Shown one piece after another: positions 23,682 to 26,577 of a stretch of DNA of 26,577 nt. This stretch comes from JAVVPO01 sp036655715. Its GTDB lineage: Bacteria > Bacillota > Clostridia > Lachnospirales > Cellulosilyticaceae. Location: assembly GCA_036655715.1 (NCBI GenBank), contig JAVVPO010000028.1, forward strand, positions 1 to 26,577, read 5' to 3'. Each line of letters opens with the position of its first letter. The first letter of the stretch is position 1. The position numbers and the translations under genes are program-made. Under the pieces are notes generated by a model. It saw nothing but the letters and a program-made list of their open reading frames with translations, had not been told where the DNA came from and did no database searches.

Positions 23682-24361
23682 TACTTCTTCACCTCATCAG
23701 AAACCATTTTACCATCTTCAATCTTAATCACACGGCTAGCTTCTAAAGCAATTTGCTCATCATGGGTAATAATAATAATTGTCTGTTTGTATTTTTTGTG
23801 AGACATCTTAAGTAGTTCTATAATATCCTTTGAATTTTTACGGTCCAGATTCCCTGTCGGTTCATCTGCTAGCACTATGGCAGGATTATAAATCAAAGCG
23901 CGCCCTATAGCTACCCTCTGCTGTTGTCCACCAGATAATTCACTTGGTAAATGATGCAATCTATCTTGTAATCCTAGAATGGATACTACTTCTTTAAAAT
24001 ACTCTTCATCTATAGCTTTTCCATCTAGCAAAGTCGGTAACAAGATATTTTCTTTTACACTTAATGTAGGAACAAGATTGAAAAATTGGTAAATAAGGCC
24101 TACCTTACGTCTACGGAATATAGCCATTTTGTTGTCATTAAGCTGGGATAAATCTACCCCCTCTACAATCACTTGTCCACTGGTGGCCTCATCTACCCCT
24201 CCAATCATATGTAATAACGTTGATTTACCTGAGCCACTTGCTCCTATAATAGCAACAAACTCTCCTTTTTGAATAGAAAGATTAATATGGTCTAATGCCC
24301 TTACCTCCATGTCATCTTTCCCGTAAATTTTACATAGGTCTTTTATTTTCAAGATTTCCAT
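23681..24361 (-). CDS. ABC transporter ATP-binding protein (LolD/MacB-type)
   Basis: 226 residues from ATG 24361, which has AAAGGAGTG upstream; a longer frame to 24397 lies in the promoter region and lacks a site. All ATPase motifs are intact: Walker A GASGSGKST (40-48), Q-loop YQFFNLVPTLS (Gln92), signature LSGGQQQR (142-149), Walker B IVLADEPTGNLD and H-loop His200 in ITHDEQ. The A-loop region has VRALDHINLSI. The sequence is of the LolD/MacB/BceA group that partners FtsX-type permeases. Cytosolic, presumably a dimer bound to the 881-residue permease encoded next. The gene pair follows a two-component system and a candidate regulator site at 24385-24428. Confidence 0.95.
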   Translation of the reverse strand: MEILKIKDLCKIYGKDDMEVRALDHINLSIQKGEFVAIIGASGSGKSTLLHMIGGVDEATSGQVIVEGVDLSQLNDNKMAIFRRRKVGLIYQFFNLVPTLSVKENILLPTLLDGKAIDEEYFKEVVSILGLQDRLHHLPSELSGGQQQRVAIGRALIYNPAIVLADEPTGNLDRKNSKDIIELLKMSHKKYKQTIIIITHDEQIALEASRVIKIEDGKMVSDEVKK

Positions 24362-24384
24362 TAGTATCACTCCTTTAGTCTTTT

Positions 24385-24428
24385 TGTATACTATCATTCT
24401 AAAATCCTAAAATGACATTAAAGTGACA
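24385..24428 (-). promoter_or_regulatory. Candidate response-regulator site and promoter of the ABC genes
   Basis: On the minus strand two TGTCA boxes (24428-24424 and 24417-24413) lie 11 bp apart, one helical turn. This is the geometry and nearly the sequence of the PhoB box used by OmpR/PhoB-type regulators. A -10-like TATACA (24390-24385) lies 22 bp downstream. The matching -35 position (ATTTTA) is poor and is partly covered by the second box, as in activator-dependent promoters. Confidence 0.6.
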
Positions 24429-24469
24429 ACCTCCAAAATAAGTACAAAAATCATTTTCAACTTATAGCC

Positions 24470-25669
24470 TTAATAGAATTTAATTTGAAACCTTGCACCA
24501 CTCATGGTGTTTGCTACTTTTATTTCTCCATTTTGCTTTTCTACAATAGTTTTGGCCATCGCAAGCCCTATGCCAATGCTTTCCTTAGAGGCATTTTGCC
24601 CTTTATAAAATCGAGTGAAGATATATGGTAAGTCTTCTAAAGGCACACCGCCTCCTTCATCTTGTATCAGGATCTCGGTATAAATGGGATTTTGGTGCCA
24701 CTTAATAGTTAAGTTTCCGCTACTCGGACTATGCTGCACACAGTTATGCAATACATTATGAATAGCTTCATAAGTCCAGTTTTTATCCCCTTTTAGACAC
24801 ACTTCACCTGTCCCCTCTAAGTGAATCTTTAGCTCCTTCTGCTGAATGGGTACCTCAAGCATTTCTAGTATTTCCTCTATAAACTGTGAAACCACTATTT
24901 CTTGCTGTTTTAACTTCACCGTTCCTGCATCAAATTTAGCTAGTTTGAGTAGCACGCCTACTAGGCTACTCAGCCTGTCTATTTGCCTATTAAGTTGCTG
25001 CATGAAATATTTGTTTTGCTCATCTAATTCATTTTCCAACAACAAATCTGTCATAATACTTATAGAGGTTAAAGGCGTCTTTAGCTGATGGCTAATATCT
25101 GCAATATTTCTCGCTAAGTTTAGTTTTTCTTTTTCCTGCTCTTCTTTGCTTTCTCTAAGAGACAAGGTTGTCTTGTAAATCTGGTCTTCAAGTACAGAAA
25201 ACTTACCTTCTCCCGCCCCTTCTATATTGAGGGTATAATTACCTTTAGCCATTGCCATAAGATACCCTTGCAAATGGCTAAACCGATTCTTTAGCCACCT
25301 ATACACACCATATTCCATGGCAATTAATGCCCCAAAAGCAGCCACCATCACTACGCTATTTACCCAAAATAAACTTTCAAATCCGCTTTTATTATGTTGT
25401 AACGTTAGAAATTCCCCTTCATACCCGTAGGGTCTTAATATTTCTTTTCCTCTTGCCACATCTTCGGCTTCTAAATTTTTAAGGCTTTGTACAACGGACA
25501 CTTCGCTTGCTGGATTTTGTTCTACAATCTTGCCAATGATACCTGCAATTTGTTCATAATATAAGGCATCTGCCTTTTGGTAGCCTATGTAACTTGCCAC
25601 AAAACTTAAACCTAACATCAGACAAAACCCTATGGTGACTGTTCCCATTACTTTTAAGTGTTTCCCCAT
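24470..25669 (-). CDS. Sensor histidine kinase
   Basis: 399 residues. TM1 about 8-30, an extracellular sensor loop of about 70 residues (31-101), TM2 about 102-124, a HAMP-like linker (YLMAMAKGNYTLNI), then the dimerisation helix with H-box NIADISHQLKTPLTS (phosphorylated His194), N-box HNVLHNCVQHSP (about 304-315), G1 DEGGGVP, F-box FTRFYKG and G2 GIGLAMAK. All catalytic motifs are present. The loop is larger than in BceS-type sensors, so it may detect its signal directly. It starts 1 nt after the response-regulator stop, so the two are coupled. About 108 nt and a candidate promoter separate it from the ABC genes it probably controls. Confidence 0.95.
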   Translation of the reverse strand: MGKHLKVMGTVTIGFCLMLGLSFVASYIGYQKADALYYEQIAGIIGKIVEQNPASEVSVVQSLKNLEAEDVARGKEILRPYGYEGEFLTLQHNKSGFESLFWVNSVVMVAAFGALIAMEYGVYRWLKNRFSHLQGYLMAMAKGNYTLNIEGAGEGKFSVLEDQIYKTTLSLRESKEEQEKEKLNLARNIADISHQLKTPLTSISIMTDLLLENELDEQNKYFMQQLNRQIDRLSSLVGVLLKLAKFDAGTVKLKQQEIVVSQFIEEILEMLEVPIQQKELKIHLEGTGEVCLKGDKNWTYEAIHNVLHNCVQHSPSSGNLTIKWHQNPIYTEILIQDEGGGVPLEDLPYIFTRFYKGQNASKESIGIGLAMAKTIVEKQNGEIKVANTMSGARFQIKFY

Positions 25670-25670
25670 C

Positions 25671-26339
25671 TTATGCCTCCAATCTATACCCTATGCCTCT
25701 TATGGTGTGTATTAGCTTTTCTGTAGGCTTTTCGATTTTTTCACGTAGCCGCTTAACCATTACCGTTAAGGTATTATCATTTACAAACTCACCATCTACA
25801 CCCCACAAATACTCTAAAATATGTTCCCTTGAAACGGTACATTCTTTATTTTCCATTAAAAGTAACAGTAGCTTAAATTCACTTTTGGAGAGTAGGAGTT
25901 CTTCCTCTTCCTTGTATACTCTTCCTTGCTTTTTATCTAATCGGATGCTTTTACACTCTAAAAAATGTGATGCTTCTTTTTGTACTCGTCTTAACACAGC
26001 TTGTACCCTTGAGCGTAACACTCTCATTTTAAAGGGCTTGGTAATATAGTCATCAGCCCCCATATCTAGCCCTTTTATGATTTCCTCTTCATCATCTCTT
26101 ACGGTTAGAAAAATAATAGGTACGTCACTTATAGATTTTACATAGTCACAAAAACTATAACCAACCCCATCAGGCAAATTCAAATCCAGTAGAATCAGCA
26201 CCGTCTGGGGGCTTAGACATACTTTCGCCTCTCTCATATGGGATACTCTATGTACAGTATATCCTTCTTTTTCTAATGCAAACACCACTCCCATAGCAAT
26301 GGTGTCATCATCTTCTACTAATAATATTTGTTTTTCCAT
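25671..26339 (-). CDS. OmpR/PhoB-family response regulator
   Basis: 222 residues. The receiver domain (1 to about 118) has the acidic pocket LLVEDDD, the phosphorylated Asp52 in LLDLNLPDG, a conserved Thr in IIFLTVRDD and Lys101 in DDYITKPF. The winged-helix DNA-binding domain (about 128-222) has LLSKSEFKLLLLLMENK, VSREHILEYLWG, the recognition helix region NTLTVMVKRLREKI and the wing IHTIRGIGYRLEA. It is the first gene of the kinase pair, with AAAGGAG before the start. Its likely target is the TGTCA direct repeat at 24413-24428 and perhaps its own promoter. Confidence 0.96.
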   Translation of the reverse strand: MEKQILLVEDDDTIAMGVVFALEKEGYTVHRVSHMREAKVCLSPQTVLILLDLNLPDGVGYSFCDYVKSISDVPIIFLTVRDDEEEIIKGLDMGADDYITKPFKMRVLRSRVQAVLRRVQKEASHFLECKSIRLDKKQGRVYKEEEELLLSKSEFKLLLLLMENKECTVSREHILEYLWGVDGEFVNDNTLTVMVKRLREKIEKPTEKLIHTIRGIGYRLEA

Positions 26340-26399
26340 AGCCTACTCCTTTATCTTAAAACATTTATTCATCTATCTCCTAGCGCTATTAATGCATCT

Positions 26400-26428
26400 A
26401 TTCTACCTTGTAATGATGCCCCATGCAA
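26400..26428 (-). promoter_or_regulatory. Likely promoter of the two-component genes
   Basis: TTGCAT (26428-26423), a 17-bp spacer and TAGAAT (26405-26400) form a good vegetative promoter about 60 nt before the response-regulator start. It lies just after the terminator of the preceding gene. No TGTCA repeat is visible here, so autoregulation by that site is not apparent. Confidence 0.6.
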
Positions 26429-26437
26429 TATTAGATC

Positions 26438-26479
26438 ACAAAAAGCACCTTAGCCGCTACTTCATCAGTCTAAGGTGCT
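26438..26479 (-). terminator. Terminator of the gene at the right edge
   Basis: On the minus strand AGCACCTTAG (26479-26470) pairs exactly with CTAAGGTGCT (26453-26444) and five Us follow. It begins 4 nt after the stop codon of the partial frame at 26483-26577. Confidence 0.85.
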
Positions 26480-26482
26480 AGC

Positions 26483-26577
26483 CTACTTTGTTTTAACAAT
26501 AGGCAAATAGATATTCCTTAATAATTCCCCTTGATTAAATACATTGAAAAAAGCGTGTTCAACAAAATAAACTTTAT
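26483..26577 (-). CDS. 3' end of an unidentified gene (cut by window edge)
   Basis: 31 codons remain, reading KVYFVEHAFFNVFNQGELL and then RNIYLPIVKTK before TAG at 26483-26485. A strong terminator follows immediately, which supports a real gene end. The fragment is too short to assign a family. Confidence 0.5.
   Translation of the reverse strand, partial: KVYFVEHAFFNVFNQGELLRNIYLPIVKTK

Noticed and set aside
21036..25669. Bacitracin-type BceRS-BceAB module
   Set aside because: The permease has two four-TM FtsX units with two outer domains rather than the ten-TM BceB layout, and the kinase has a large outer sensor loop. A peptide-related role remains possible but the Bce label is not supported.
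25693..26049. Plus-strand frame of 118 codons inside the response regulator gene
   Set aside because: Antisense of the conserved DNA-binding domain; Ser/Leu-rich shadow composition and no independent signals.

Overview
The window looks like chromosome of a low-GC, anaerobic, spore-forming member of the Bacillota, most likely class Clostridia (Lachnospirales-type). Support: a YtaF-type sporulation membrane protein; the Gram-positive class 1B dihydroorotate dehydrogenase PyrD/PyrK pair; a PyrR-type RNA attenuator; strong AGGAGG-like ribosome sites; very AT-rich intergenic DNA. No tRNA, rRNA, CRISPR array, transposase or phage gene was seen.

Left part (1-10700) is a patchwork of short transcription units. 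A TRAP solute-binding protein gene runs off the left edge. Then come a decayed GH95 fucosidase-type gene, a ribonuclease-H-fold protein without its catalytic aspartates, a small lipoprotein, two small proteins of 44 and 51 residues, the YtaF-like protein, a membrane-anchored erythromycin-esterase-fold protein, and a TPR-GAF-GGDEF diguanylate cyclase. A 468-residue Ser/Thr/Cys-rich protein follows; it resembles the N-terminal half of a HerA-like ATP-binding family but has no ATPase domain. A small frameshifted ORF follows it and converges on pyrD.

The centre (10620-20100, minus strand) is a complete-looking pyrimidine operon: promoter, attenuator leader, pyrB-pyrC-pyrF-carA-carB-pyrK-pyrD, terminator. 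Most junctions are overlaps or 1-nt gaps. pyrE, pyrR and a uracil permease gene are absent from the window. The leader is the most interesting item. It has a consensus PyrR-binding hairpin, a 13-bp antiterminator pairing about 200 nt apart, and a strong intrinsic terminator. Between these lies an unbroken 59-codon ORF. Its Shine-Dalgarno is inside the 3' arm of the PyrR hairpin and its UAG stop is in the terminator loop. This suggests PyrR control combined with a PyrL-like, translation-coupled attenuator.

The right part (20100-26577, minus strand) has a GNAT acetyltransferase, an unexplained hairpin region, and a four-gene regulator/transporter module: OmpR-type response regulator, histidine kinase, ABC ATPase and a double-FtsX permease. 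PhoB-box-like direct repeats precede the ABC pair and are probably the target of the response regulator. The 3' end of another gene lies at the right edge.
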